A stretch of DNA of 38,060 nt from positions 1 through 38,060 of the forward strand of contig CAZSEX010000017.1 of NCBI GenBank assembly GCA_964606065.1. The letters run 5' to 3'. The notes under the pieces were generated by a model. The model was not told the origin of the DNA. It worked only from the letters and a program-made list of their open reading frames with translations, and did no database searches. Position numbers and translations under genes: made by a program. This DNA is from JAFGHJ01 sp964606065. GTDB lineage: Bacteria > Hydrothermota > UBA3072. This document shows positions 22,086 through 29,018 of this stretch, piece by piece (the stretch's first letter is position 1; each line of letters opens with the position of its first letter).

Positions 22086-23300
22086 GTGCACGATACGATT
22101 TCAGTTCTTAAAAGTCTGGCTAAGAAAAGTGATAAAAAAATCGTTTTACTTATTATGGATGGGCTTGGAGGGTTGCCCTATAAAGGAAAAACGGCTCTCG
22201 AGGCGGCTCGAACGAAAAATTTGGATAAGCTCGCGGCTAAGAACGATTGCGGTTTAATGGATCCCGTTTTTCCCGGTATCACTCCCGGGAGCGGACCGGC
22301 GCATCTCGCTCTTTTCGGTTACGATCCTGTTAAATATCAGATAGGCAGAGGAATCCTCGAGGCTCTCGGTGTGGGAGTCGAAGTAAACAAAGGAGATCTG
22401 ACCGCCAGAGGCAATTTTTGTATAACCGAAAAAGGTATTGTTAAAGACAGAAGAGCGGGAAGAATATCGACGGAAGTAAATCAAAAATTAACAAAACACC
22501 TGAATAAAGAAATTTCGGAAACAGAAGGAATAAAAATATCTTTTACAAGCGGCAAAGAGCATCGTTTTGTGGTCAGGCTGAGAGGAGAAGGTCTTTCGGG
22601 GGATGTTACGGATACGGATCCTCAAAAAGTCGGTGAGAGAATTCTTAAATCCGTTTCCACTCAAGACTCAAAATCCGCCCAAAAAACCGCCGATGTTGTA
22701 AATAAATTGACGGAAGAAATACAAGAGGCGCTCGATGGTTTTGGTGAAAAACCGAACGCGGCTGTTCTGCGCGGTATTTCCGGCTATCCGGATTTGCCGC
22801 AATTTCCGGAAATTTATAAATTAAAAGCAAAATCGATTGCCGAATATCCGATGTACAGAGGTTTAACACAATTGATAGGAATGGATGTGGATAGAACTCC
22901 TGCTTCGATAGAAGAAGAATTTAATGTTTTTAAGAAATCTTACGGAGACTATGACTATTTTTACATTCATATAAAAAAGGTCGATTCTTACGGGGAAGAC
23001 GGCAATTTTGAAGCGAAAGTCGGAAAAATCGAAGAAACTGACAGTTATATTCCGGAAATAATGGAACTTTCTCCCGATGTTATTGCCGTTACGGGAGACC
23101 ATTCGACGCCCGCCGTTTATAAATCTCATTCATGGCATCCGGTGCCCGTTTTAATCGTTTCGAAATGGGCTCGAATAAGCGGTGTTTCAGGATTCAGCGA
23201 AAGAGAATGTTATAGAGGGAGCATGGGTCGGATGCCTTCTCTTTATCTGACATCTCTTCTTCTTGCTCACGCGGAACGACTGGAAAAATTCGGGGCTTAG
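22086..23300 (+). CDS. apgM: 2,3-bisphosphoglycerate-independent phosphoglycerate mutase, archaeal type (ApgM)
   Basis: A 404-residue ApgM in the alkaline phosphatase superfamily. Metal and catalytic residues: D25 in LLIMDGLGG, nucleophile S69 in ITPGSGPAHLALFGYDP, IHIKKVDSYGEDGN near 298, and the metal block VTGDHSTPAVYKSHSWHPVP. It interconverts 3- and 2-phosphoglycerate. This form is typical of archaea and some bacteria and is distinct from the roughly 510-residue bacterial GpmI. Start GTG follows GGGGG. It could be in the ArsR-radical SAM transcript (22-base gap). Glycolysis or gluconeogenesis with pckG is its likely setting. Confidence 0.93.
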   Translation: MHDTISVLKSLAKKSDKKIVLLIMDGLGGLPYKGKTALEAARTKNLDKLAAKNDCGLMDPVFPGITPGSGPAHLALFGYDPVKYQIGRGILEALGVGVEVNKGDLTARGNFCITEKGIVKDRRAGRISTEVNQKLTKHLNKEISETEGIKISFTSGKEHRFVVRLRGEGLSGDVTDTDPQKVGERILKSVSTQDSKSAQKTADVVNKLTEEIQEALDGFGEKPNAAVLRGISGYPDLPQFPEIYKLKAKSIAEYPMYRGLTQLIGMDVDRTPASIEEEFNVFKKSYGDYDYFYIHIKKVDSYGEDGNFEAKVGKIEETDSYIPEIMELSPDVIAVTGDHSTPAVYKSHSWHPVPVLIVSKWARISGVSGFSERECYRGSMGRMPSLYLTSLLLAHAERLEKFGA

Positions 23301-23332
23301 TTATTCTCGCCTCTGAATAAATCTAAACTTCC

Positions 23333-25681
23333 TCACTCAACCCGCAGACCCGCATTTGCAGTTATTTCGAACGTGCGATAATCGGGATTGGAGAAAATGT
23401 CGTATTTCCCGTTTCCGTCGAAGAAAATGGGACCCTTACTTACATACAGATCAAGCCCGGCTATCTTCTTTTCCTGAGACGCTTCGCCGTATGAAGTCTC
23501 GTATCCGAAAAATATTTTGCCTTTTATACCATCCTGAGGAATAAAATTCAACCCCGTTTCAAATCCTATTACCTGATATTCTATCTCTCCAGCACTCGAA
23601 AGAAAAGGCTCTAAACCCTGTCTGTGAGCCCAGAAAACTTCCTGGTAAAGATTCAAAATATTTATAAACCTTTCTTCCCCTCTCAGGGAAAACCTGTTTT
23701 CCGTTGTAGCCGTGGGAAGAGAATCCGGAATGCTCAGCTCATATCTCCTGTTCTGATACTTAACAATCGCTTTTCCTTTTGTGTCGAATAAATATGTGGT
23801 ATTTAAGCCGAATGTTCTATCCTTTCTGGTTCTGTATTGAATAAGAGTATCTCCTATAGAATCTTCCGATGTGGGGCGCAATATTCTATAAAGACCGTCC
23901 CCGTCAACATTGGAGTATTCTCCGGTTATGGAGAGAGGTGTTGTGGGAGCCCACATTATGTTGAGACGCTCTCTTTCTTCCTTATTATCCTGTGTTTTTA
24001 CGTCGTCGTAGTTCAGTGAATAGCTTTTCCTCCATTCTTTTATCGCCCCTATGCTGAAAAACTTATTGCGAATTCTCGTGTTTATATTATGAATATTTGA
24101 ATTCTGAAATATAGTGCCGGTGGTTAGACTTTTCGCTCTGGTGAAACCGGGATTATAAGAAACGACAAACCATTTAAAAGGATAACCGTCGAATCTAAAC
24201 GAGCCCGTTTCTCTTCGTCCGGGTTCATCTTCCGCTCCGGGATCTCTTCTGATGGACTGAATCGTATACTGTCCTGTGGAACGAAATATATCGAAGGGAG
24301 AAAATTTATAATTGGAAGAAAGAACCGTAATGGGAGAATAAAGTTCCGATCTTTTTAACTGTGCTGAAGTCGAAAGGCTTATTCCTCTTTTAGGGGTAAG
24401 CCAGATTTTTCCTTCTCCGCTCGATTCAGAAAAATCTCCCCTGCCGTAAAAACCGTTTATACTCATTCCATACGCCTGCTTGCTGAAATCGATACCTCCT
24501 CCCACTTTATAAATATCCAGAGAGTCTCTTGTTTCGTAAACGACATTACCGCTAAGATTTATCTCCTCGAATTTCTGCTCGGTCTTTAAGCTGTGAGAAG
24601 AAAAATAATTAAATCCCTCGTATCTCTTATAACTGTACTCATAATTGCGCAGATTAACCCGGAGTGTTCTATCATTTTCGTTATTCCTTTCCCTGTAGGA
24701 GGAAGTTATATTAAAACCGGAACGAGGTGTTACCATACCGTTAAAGGCAATTTCTTCGCCGGGTTCGAGACCTTTTCCTATAACGCTGAAATCATCTCCG
24801 GTCGCGCTGTAGCTTCCGCCTACATCAAAAATGCCCTTTCTCATCCCTCCGTCTATTCTCAATCCTTTGTTTCCATCTCCATCGTCGGCTCTTTCTATTT
24901 TTACATTTAAATCTTCGCTACCTATATTTGTGTTTACCGAATATCCGCCCGTATTCACTCCGCTTCCGCCTACGGATAATAAATCTAAGGGTTTAACGGA
25001 TATTTTTCCGCCGGCAAGAGATTGTCCTTCTTCTCCTTCATATTCATATTCGACTTCCATCGTTTCTTCAGGAGAAAGAATTCTGTTTATCAATGTTATT
25101 CTTCCCAATGTGTAGTCTATACGGTAATCGATTCCCTTTTCGAGAGTGTTTAAATCCAGCCCTATACCAATTTTCACGATCTCTGTGTTTCTTATTACCG
25201 GAGAGTTTTCTAACTGGAAAGGTCCGGAAGTCCCATCTCCCTGGATTCTTTCTCTTACAGACGATCCTCTGGGAAGAGAATAAAATCCCTCCCCTTCGAG
25301 TCTGGAAGAATTGGCTCCCAACTTTACCCCTCTTATGTGTTTGTTTTGTATAAGTAACCCGCCGAGAGAAATGGGAATATCGCCCATAGAACCCTCCACG
25401 TGGTCTCCTCTAACCGTAAAGAGAGCCATATTCTCTTCTTCCCTTCTTCCCTGATAGGCTTCTCCTTCGATATCCAGATTGCCTTTTATTTTACCATTTA
25501 CATTTAACTGCAGTACGTTGTTTCTGAGCGTAAACGGATAATACTCAGGAGGCGTGGCTCCTTCGATCAGATATTTCCCCTGATAAAAAAAAGTGCTTCT
25601 TCCGGTTACGTTAAGATATGTGGTATCGCTAATATTTGTTGTATCAATTTCAGCGGAAAAAAGAAATAACAATAAAAACAT
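23333..25681 (-). CDS. Large outer-membrane beta-barrel with SprA-like N-terminal motifs
   Basis: A 782-residue protein with a very short hydrophobic start (MFLLLFLFSAE) followed by almost unbroken beta strands with glycine/aromatic alternation. Residues about 30-215 have IKGNLDIEGEAYQG, a GTSGPFQLENSPVIRNTEIV block and then EKGIDYRIDYTLGRITLINR and EVEYEYEG. Similar GTSGP.../DY-IDY-G-I-F motifs occur in SprA, the barrel of the type IX secretion system, and in large uncharacterised barrels; SprA itself is about three times longer. The rest alternates strands and turns to the end. An in-frame stop lies directly upstream, so the start cannot move up, and no ribosome site is seen: a CGCAGAT repeat ends 10 bases before the ATG. 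The role is unproven. Confidence 0.65.
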   Translation of the reverse strand: MFLLLFLFSAEIDTTNISDTTYLNVTGRSTFFYQGKYLIEGATPPEYYPFTLRNNVLQLNVNGKIKGNLDIEGEAYQGRREEENMALFTVRGDHVEGSMGDIPISLGGLLIQNKHIRGVKLGANSSRLEGEGFYSLPRGSSVRERIQGDGTSGPFQLENSPVIRNTEIVKIGIGLDLNTLEKGIDYRIDYTLGRITLINRILSPEETMEVEYEYEGEEGQSLAGGKISVKPLDLLSVGGSGVNTGGYSVNTNIGSEDLNVKIERADDGDGNKGLRIDGGMRKGIFDVGGSYSATGDDFSVIGKGLEPGEEIAFNGMVTPRSGFNITSSYRERNNENDRTLRVNLRNYEYSYKRYEGFNYFSSHSLKTEQKFEEINLSGNVVYETRDSLDIYKVGGGIDFSKQAYGMSINGFYGRGDFSESSGEGKIWLTPKRGISLSTSAQLKRSELYSPITVLSSNYKFSPFDIFRSTGQYTIQSIRRDPGAEDEPGRRETGSFRFDGYPFKWFVVSYNPGFTRAKSLTTGTIFQNSNIHNINTRIRNKFFSIGAIKEWRKSYSLNYDDVKTQDNKEERERLNIMWAPTTPLSITGEYSNVDGDGLYRILRPTSEDSIGDTLIQYRTRKDRTFGLNTTYLFDTKGKAIVKYQNRRYELSIPDSLPTATTENRFSLRGEERFINILNLYQEVFWAHRQGLEPFLSSAGEIEYQVIGFETGLNFIPQDGIKGKIFFGYETSYGEASQEKKIAGLDLYVSKGPIFFDGNGKYDIFSNPDYRTFEITANAGLRVE

Positions 25682-25732
25682 TTATTTTAATAGCACGCAG
25701 ATTGACTCAGATTGTGCCCTTTTACCATTTTC

Positions 25733-25839
25733 TTGTAGGAGGGACATCCCTGTCCCGATTATCGAGGCTTGTCCCGTGGAATAGAATCTGTTACCTGATG
25801 AACCCCTATTCCACAGGACGGGGAAACCTCTCCTACAAT
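25733..25839. repeat. REP-like inverted pair nested in unit 1
   Basis: TTGTAGGAG (25733) and CTCCTACAA (25831-25839 region) are inverted copies at the ends, and GTGGAATAG/CTATTCCAC pair further in. The left half has hairpin GGGACA-TCCC-TGTCCC ending CGATT, the same frame as copies inside the giant gene. A bounded pair of inverted REP-like hairpins resembles a BIME. Confidence 0.75.
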
Positions 25840-25929
25840 TTTTAAAAAAAATATTCAAATCAGTGTACATCCGTGGCTATTATCTTTTTTTAAACAACAA
25901 AACATTTTCTTTTTTATCCTGTCTATCCG

Positions 25930-25995
25930 CCTGCCCTGCCTGCCCCGTAGGGAAGTATGACTGTATCGGGGTAGGGAGGAACGACCGTATCAAGG
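25930..25995. repeat. 66-base nested module, copy A
   Basis: Starts CCTGCCCTGCCTGCCCCGTA, has a CCCCG...CGGGG short stem and ends at CAAGG. It sits exactly between ATCCG and CGTTCATC of the surrounding repeat. Three base differences from copy B at 28663. Confidence 0.85.
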
Positions 25996-25998
25996 CGT

Positions 25999-26772
25999 TC
26001 ATCTGCGTCCTATTCCTTTTTCAATCTCGTGTTTCCTCAGTGTGCTGTCTTTAAATATAAACAAATTATTTCCCTCCGCAGCGGAAATTTTTCCTTCAAA
26101 ACACTTTATTTTTTCAAAATTCTGATCAAACAGCAATGTGGTACTGTCCTTGGATATACTTACGTATTTATCTGCGGAAACGGCTTTACCGCCTTTAAAT
26201 TCGGTTGCGTTAATAAAATCTCCGTATTCGGAAAAAACTGAAATTCTGTCTTTTTCAAGAATATAAACTTTGCCGCTTGCAACATCTATATCCACAGGAT
26301 TATTCATAAAACCAGGACCTTTGCCGAAATTTCCGAATGAGTACAGAAGAGACTCTTTTCCATAAACGTCTATTTTGTATCTTAAAGGGTCTAAAATGAA
26401 TATTTTTTCGCTGGAAACGGCGATTGCAATCGGTTCCTCTGTTTCTATTTCTCTTTCATCTATGTAATTCCCGTCTCTATCGAAAATTTTGATGTTTCTG
26501 GAGCCGTAATCAAGTATATAAAGCCATCCGGATTCAATATCCATAGAAATGGGTTCCGCGAGTTCTCCGCTTTCCATTCCGAATGTTCCGAATTGAACAA
26601 TACCGTTTCCCTCTCTTAAAATTTTATAATCACAGAGAAAATAAGTATAATTTCCGAATGTCTTCATATCTATAACTTCTCCCTGGGACACGGGAATTTT
26701 AACCTTTTCGGTAATTTCCACCTTATATGGATTCGTTATTGAGAAAATTAGAAGGATAATATTCATATTCAT
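25999..26772 (-). CDS. NHL-type beta-propeller protein, exported
   Basis: A 257-residue protein. A short hydrophobic start (MNIILLIFSI) suggests export. Then come about five repeats of strand-turn units such as GWLYILDYGSRNIKIFDRDG, EKIFILDPLRYKIDVYGK and GKVYILEKDRISVFSEYGDF, the NHL/6-bladed propeller style. The giant protein of this cluster has similar repeats in its C-terminal part. Binding or scaffold role is likely; no catalytic residues are seen. The last codons (GRR and stop) are formed by GGACGCAGATGA of repeat unit 1. At the 5' side repeat unit 2 ends one to three bases from the ATG and there is no ribosome site. Confidence 0.75.
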   Translation of the reverse strand: MNMNIILLIFSITNPYKVEITEKVKIPVSQGEVIDMKTFGNYTYFLCDYKILREGNGIVQFGTFGMESGELAEPISMDIESGWLYILDYGSRNIKIFDRDGNYIDEREIETEEPIAIAVSSEKIFILDPLRYKIDVYGKESLLYSFGNFGKGPGFMNNPVDIDVASGKVYILEKDRISVFSEYGDFINATEFKGGKAVSADKYVSISKDSTTLLFDQNFEKIKCFEGKISAAEGNNLFIFKDSTLRKHEIEKGIGRR

Positions 26773-26903
26773 TTTAATAACACGCAGATCCTCGCAGATT
26801 GTCTCGTATCAAAACTCATCTCTACTCCTTTTTTATGTTTTTTTTTATTTCTTTGACACCAAAAAACCCCTTTTCTATCTGCGTTCATCTACGTCCAATT
26901 CTT
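26772..26903 (-). repeat. CGCAGAT-repeat unit 2
   Basis: Left end TTTTAATAACACGCAGATCC, a short left form with two boxes; right end TATCTGCGTTCATCTACGTCC (26876-26895). The most divergent unit. Units 2-4 fill the whole 386-base gap between the NHL and PorV-like genes; no gene seen. Confidence 0.85.
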
Positions 26904-27027
26904 TATTAGCACGCAGATTGCCTCAGATATACGCAGATTAAAACTTATCCCCCCACACCTTTTTTCTGTTTTTTAAAAAACTAAACTTTTCTTTATCCTG
27001 TAAATCCGTGTTCATCCGCGTCCAATT
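26902..27027 (-). repeat. CGCAGAT-repeat unit 3 (subtype a)
   Basis: Left end TAGCACGCAGATTGCCTCAG then ATATACGCAGATT; right end ATCCTGTAAATCCGTG, TTCATCCGCGTCC. Its middle (AAAACTTATCC, CACACCTTTTTTCTG) is nearly the same as unit 8, about 2 kb away. Confidence 0.88.
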
Positions 27028-27028
27028 C

Positions 27029-27155
27029 TTTATTAGCACGCAGATCTTCTCAGATATACGCAGATTCCCCCATCCCCACAGTTTCTTTTGTTTTTTTAAA
27101 TAATAAACCATTATTTTTTTATCCTGAAAATCTGCGTTTATCTGCGTCCAATTCC
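27029..27155 (-). repeat. CGCAGAT-repeat unit 4 (subtype b)
   Basis: Left end TAGCACGCAGATCTTCTCAG; right end ATCCTGAAAATCTGCG, TTTATCTGCGTCC. The middle (CCCCATCCCCACAGTTTC, TAATAAACCATTA) is nearly the same as unit 7. It ends 3-4 bases from the PorV-like stop. Confidence 0.88.
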
Positions 27156-27158
27156 TCC

Positions 27159-28100
27159 TCACCATTTCCATCCAATCGAAATATTATGATTGCCTTTTAT
27201 TTCTTCTCTCGTGGAATACGCGTAATCGAAGTACAAATGTTCGGAATTAAATCCCATGCCGAAGGCGATGTTTCCATCTTCGACTCCGAATCTAAGAGGA
27301 AGAATTCCCGCCACACTCCATTCCACACCCGCGTAGTATATCGGGTCTATATCCCTGGAAATTACTTTATCCACTCTTCCGGAAATAATTACTCCTTTTT
27401 CCAGCCATCCTTCACCCCGAAGGAGCGTAAAACCGATGAGCGCAGAGCCTACGGGCAATAATTCTTCGTCCATTCCTCCGCTCCATCTAATTCCCGTATT
27501 CAGTATATCTCTGAATGCTAAGCCGGCGAAGAAAATTTTATTCTGGTAATATCCTCCGATGTCCGTACTTATTCCCGTACCGGAGTACTGATACAGGAGC
27601 ATATCTATGAATTTTCCGTTTATTCCTATCCCGAAATTTTTTATCATTTTTGAAAGTGAAAGAGTATAGCAGGACGCTCTATACGAGGCGGTATTTTTGT
27701 ATATTATCTCAGGATAATCGGTTCCGGGAATTGTGTCTTCTCCCGCCTCGGTTATGGGTATATCTCCCGTTCCGATTCTCATGAATGAAAAAGCTCCTGT
27801 CATGGATAGCGGTTTTATTGTGGTTCCCAGGGTGAAATAATCGTAGGTCGTGCCGAAATCCAATTCCGTATGTTGATAAAGAATATCGGAGTTAAACATA
27901 AAAGGCAGCCCTCCGGGATTATAATAAATATTAGTTATTTCTCCTCCAATATAAGTGTTCCCCCTCCCGATATTCGCCGCCCCCGCACCGAGACTCAAAA
28001 GGTCCAACTGCACATAGGAAAGCAGCGAACAGGGTAGAAAAAACAGTGCGAAGATAATTGTAGATTGTAAATTATAAATTTTGAGTTTTAAATTTTTCAT
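27159..28100 (-). CDS. PorV/PorQ-like outer-membrane protein (UPF0164-type)
   Basis: A 313-residue barrel of the PorV/PorQ/FadL-like group. A signal peptide (TIIFALFFLPCSLLS) is followed by the family N-terminus: LSLGAGAANIGRGNTYIGGE then TNIYYNPGGLPF, the GxNPA-type hatch motif. Strands follow (YFTLGTTIKPLSMTGAFSFM, FGIGINGKFIDMLLY) with a last strand HNISIGWKW ending in tryptophan. In type IX secretion PorV receives substrates from the SprA translocon and hands them to the surface. Here the giant FlgD-tailed protein and the SprA-like barrel are encoded in the same cluster. A clear ribosome site (AAGGAGGA) precedes the ATG. Position between repeat blocks may let it be expressed separately. 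Confidence 0.8.
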   Translation of the reverse strand: MKNLKLKIYNLQSTIIFALFFLPCSLLSYVQLDLLSLGAGAANIGRGNTYIGGEITNIYYNPGGLPFMFNSDILYQHTELDFGTTYDYFTLGTTIKPLSMTGAFSFMRIGTGDIPITEAGEDTIPGTDYPEIIYKNTASYRASCYTLSLSKMIKNFGIGINGKFIDMLLYQYSGTGISTDIGGYYQNKIFFAGLAFRDILNTGIRWSGGMDEELLPVGSALIGFTLLRGEGWLEKGVIISGRVDKVISRDIDPIYYAGVEWSVAGILPLRFGVEDGNIAFGMGFNSEHLYFDYAYSTREEIKGNHNISIGWKW

Positions 28101-28115
28101 TTTTCCTCCTTAACA

Positions 28116-28229
28116 TTTAATTGCACGCAGATTGACTCAGATATACTCAGATTTACCCCCCCATTATTTCTTGCTTTTTTTAAAACGACTTAAAATGAAA
28201 TTCTGTTTATCTGCGTTCATCTGCATATC
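28116..28229 (-). repeat. CGCAGAT-repeat unit 5
   Basis: Left end TTTAATTGCACGCAGATTGA, then CTCAGATATACTCAGATTT; right end TTTATCTGCGTTCATCTGCA. It lies between the PorV-like start and the GxxExxY stop, with its right end one to three bases from that stop. Confidence 0.85.
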
Positions 28230-28231
28230 AT

Positions 28232-28621
28232 TTATTTCCTTAAATTGTCGAAAGCCTTACGCTTTATTTCGGGCTTTGACCCAAAGTTCAAAAGTAAGCC
28301 AACTTCAATATCTGTAGCTTTCAAATAGTTTAATAATTGAGCTTCATGTTCCTTTAATAAGATCTTTGCGGCTTTAATTTCTACTATTACAATATTATCA
28401 ACTAAGATATCAGCGAAGTATTCACCAACTATTTTACTTTTATATTCAACCTTTAGCGGAATCTGAGTATTAGCATTAATCCCAGCTTCACTAAATTCAA
28501 TCATCATAGCGTTCTCATAAACCTTTTCTAAAAAACCATAGCCCAGATCATTATAAACTTTATAAAAAATTTCTATAATTTTATCTGTCAGGTTCTTATG
28601 TTTAAAAACTCGAGATTTCAT
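28232..28621 (-). CDS. GxxExxY protein (PD-(D/E)XK nuclease-like)
   Basis: A 129-residue member of the GxxExxY family: G29-FL-E32-KV-Y35 in LGYGFLEKVYENAM. A PD-(D/E)XK core follows: D71 in EYFADILVD and E81-I-K83 in VIVEIKAAK, then EHEAQLLNYLKATDIEVGLL and NFGSKPEIKR. The full catalytic set is present, so it may cut DNA, though no member's natural target is established to my knowledge. Families of this kind occur in many copies per genome in uncultured bacteria. It is set inside the CGCAGAT array, with a right-end repeat on each side in direct orientation. No ribosome site is seen upstream of its ATG. Confidence 0.88.
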   Translation of the reverse strand: MKSRVFKHKNLTDKIIEIFYKVYNDLGYGFLEKVYENAMMIEFSEAGINANTQIPLKVEYKSKIVGEYFADILVDNIVIVEIKAAKILLKEHEAQLLNYLKATDIEVGLLLNFGSKPEIKRKAFDNLRK

Positions 28622-28640
28622 ATCATTTTTTTACTAAAAC

Positions 28641-28748
28641 AAAATAAAATCCTGTAAATCTGCCTGCCCTGCCTGCCCCGTAGGGAAGTATGACTGTATC
28701 GGGGTAGGGAGGAACAACCGTACCAGGGCGTTCATCCGCGTCCCAAAT
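28641..28748 (-). repeat. CGCAGAT-repeat unit 6 (right half only, with nested module)
   Basis: Only the right end is present: ATCCTGTAAATCTG, then the 66-base module, then CGTTCATCCGCGTCC. No left end exists between it and the GxxExxY gene. With units 7 and 8 it fills the 397-base gap up to the giant gene; no gene seen there. Confidence 0.8.
28663..28728. repeat. 66-base nested module, copy B
   Basis: Same start CCTGCCCTGCCTGCCCCGTA as copy A, ends CCAGGG. It is placed at the same point of the surrounding repeat, between ATCTG and CGTTCATC. 63 of 66 bases match copy A. Confidence 0.85.
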
Positions 28749-28750
28749 TT

Positions 28751-28876
28751 GTAATAGCACGCAGATTGTCTCAGATATGCGCAGATCCCCCCATCCCCAC
28801 AGTTTCTTTTGTTTTTTTAAATAATAAACCATTATTTCTTATCCTGTAAATCTGCGTTCATTTGCGTCCAATTCTT
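28751..28876 (-). repeat. CGCAGAT-repeat unit 7 (subtype b)
   Basis: Left end TAGCACGCAGATTGTCTCAG then ATATGCGCAGAT; right end ATCCTGTAAATCTGCG, TTCATTTGCGTCC. The middle matches unit 4. Confidence 0.88.
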
Positions 28877-29000
28877 TATTAGCACGCAGATCTTCTCAGA
28901 TATACGCAGATTAAAACTCATTTCCCCACACCTTTTTTCTGTTTTTTAAAAAACCAAACTTTTTTTATCCTGTAAATCTGCGTTCATCTGCGTCCAATTA
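28874..29000 (-). repeat. CGCAGAT-repeat unit 8 (subtype a)
   Basis: Left end TAGCACGCAGATCTTCTCAG then ATATACGCAGATT; right end ATCCTGTAAATCTGCG, TTCATCTGCGTCC. The middle matches unit 3. It ends about 19 bases after the stop of the giant gene. Confidence 0.88.
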
Positions 29001-29018
29001 ATTTTTCCTTCTCTAAAA

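Larger units (their letters stand above)
25686..26015 (-). repeat. CGCAGAT-repeat unit 1 (enlarged by two nested elements)
   Basis: Fills the gap between the barrel and the NHL gene. Left end TAGCACGCAGATTGACTCAG (25691-25710), right end CGTTCATCTGCGTCC (25996-26010). About 330 bases instead of the usual 125 because a REP-like pair (25733-25839) and a 66-base module (25930-25995) lie inside. The third left-end box is missing. No gene is seen in this gap. Confidence 0.85.

Noticed and set aside
26938..27171. Small minus-strand reading frame across repeat units 3 and 4
   Set aside because: It is a translation of repeat DNA (NWTQINADFQDK-type peptides); the same applies to the frame at 28623-28832. 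No ribosome site or family.
28030..28100. PorV-like N-terminus (KLKIYNLQSTI) as another repeat-derived sequence
   Set aside because: The AT-rich stretch resembles common dispersed repeats, but no second copy was seen in this window, so it was not called.
25682..29018. CRISPR array
   Set aside because: Repeats are about 125 bases apart, degenerate, made of two inverted ends and interrupted by genes; spacers are not unique inserts of equal length, and no cas gene is present.
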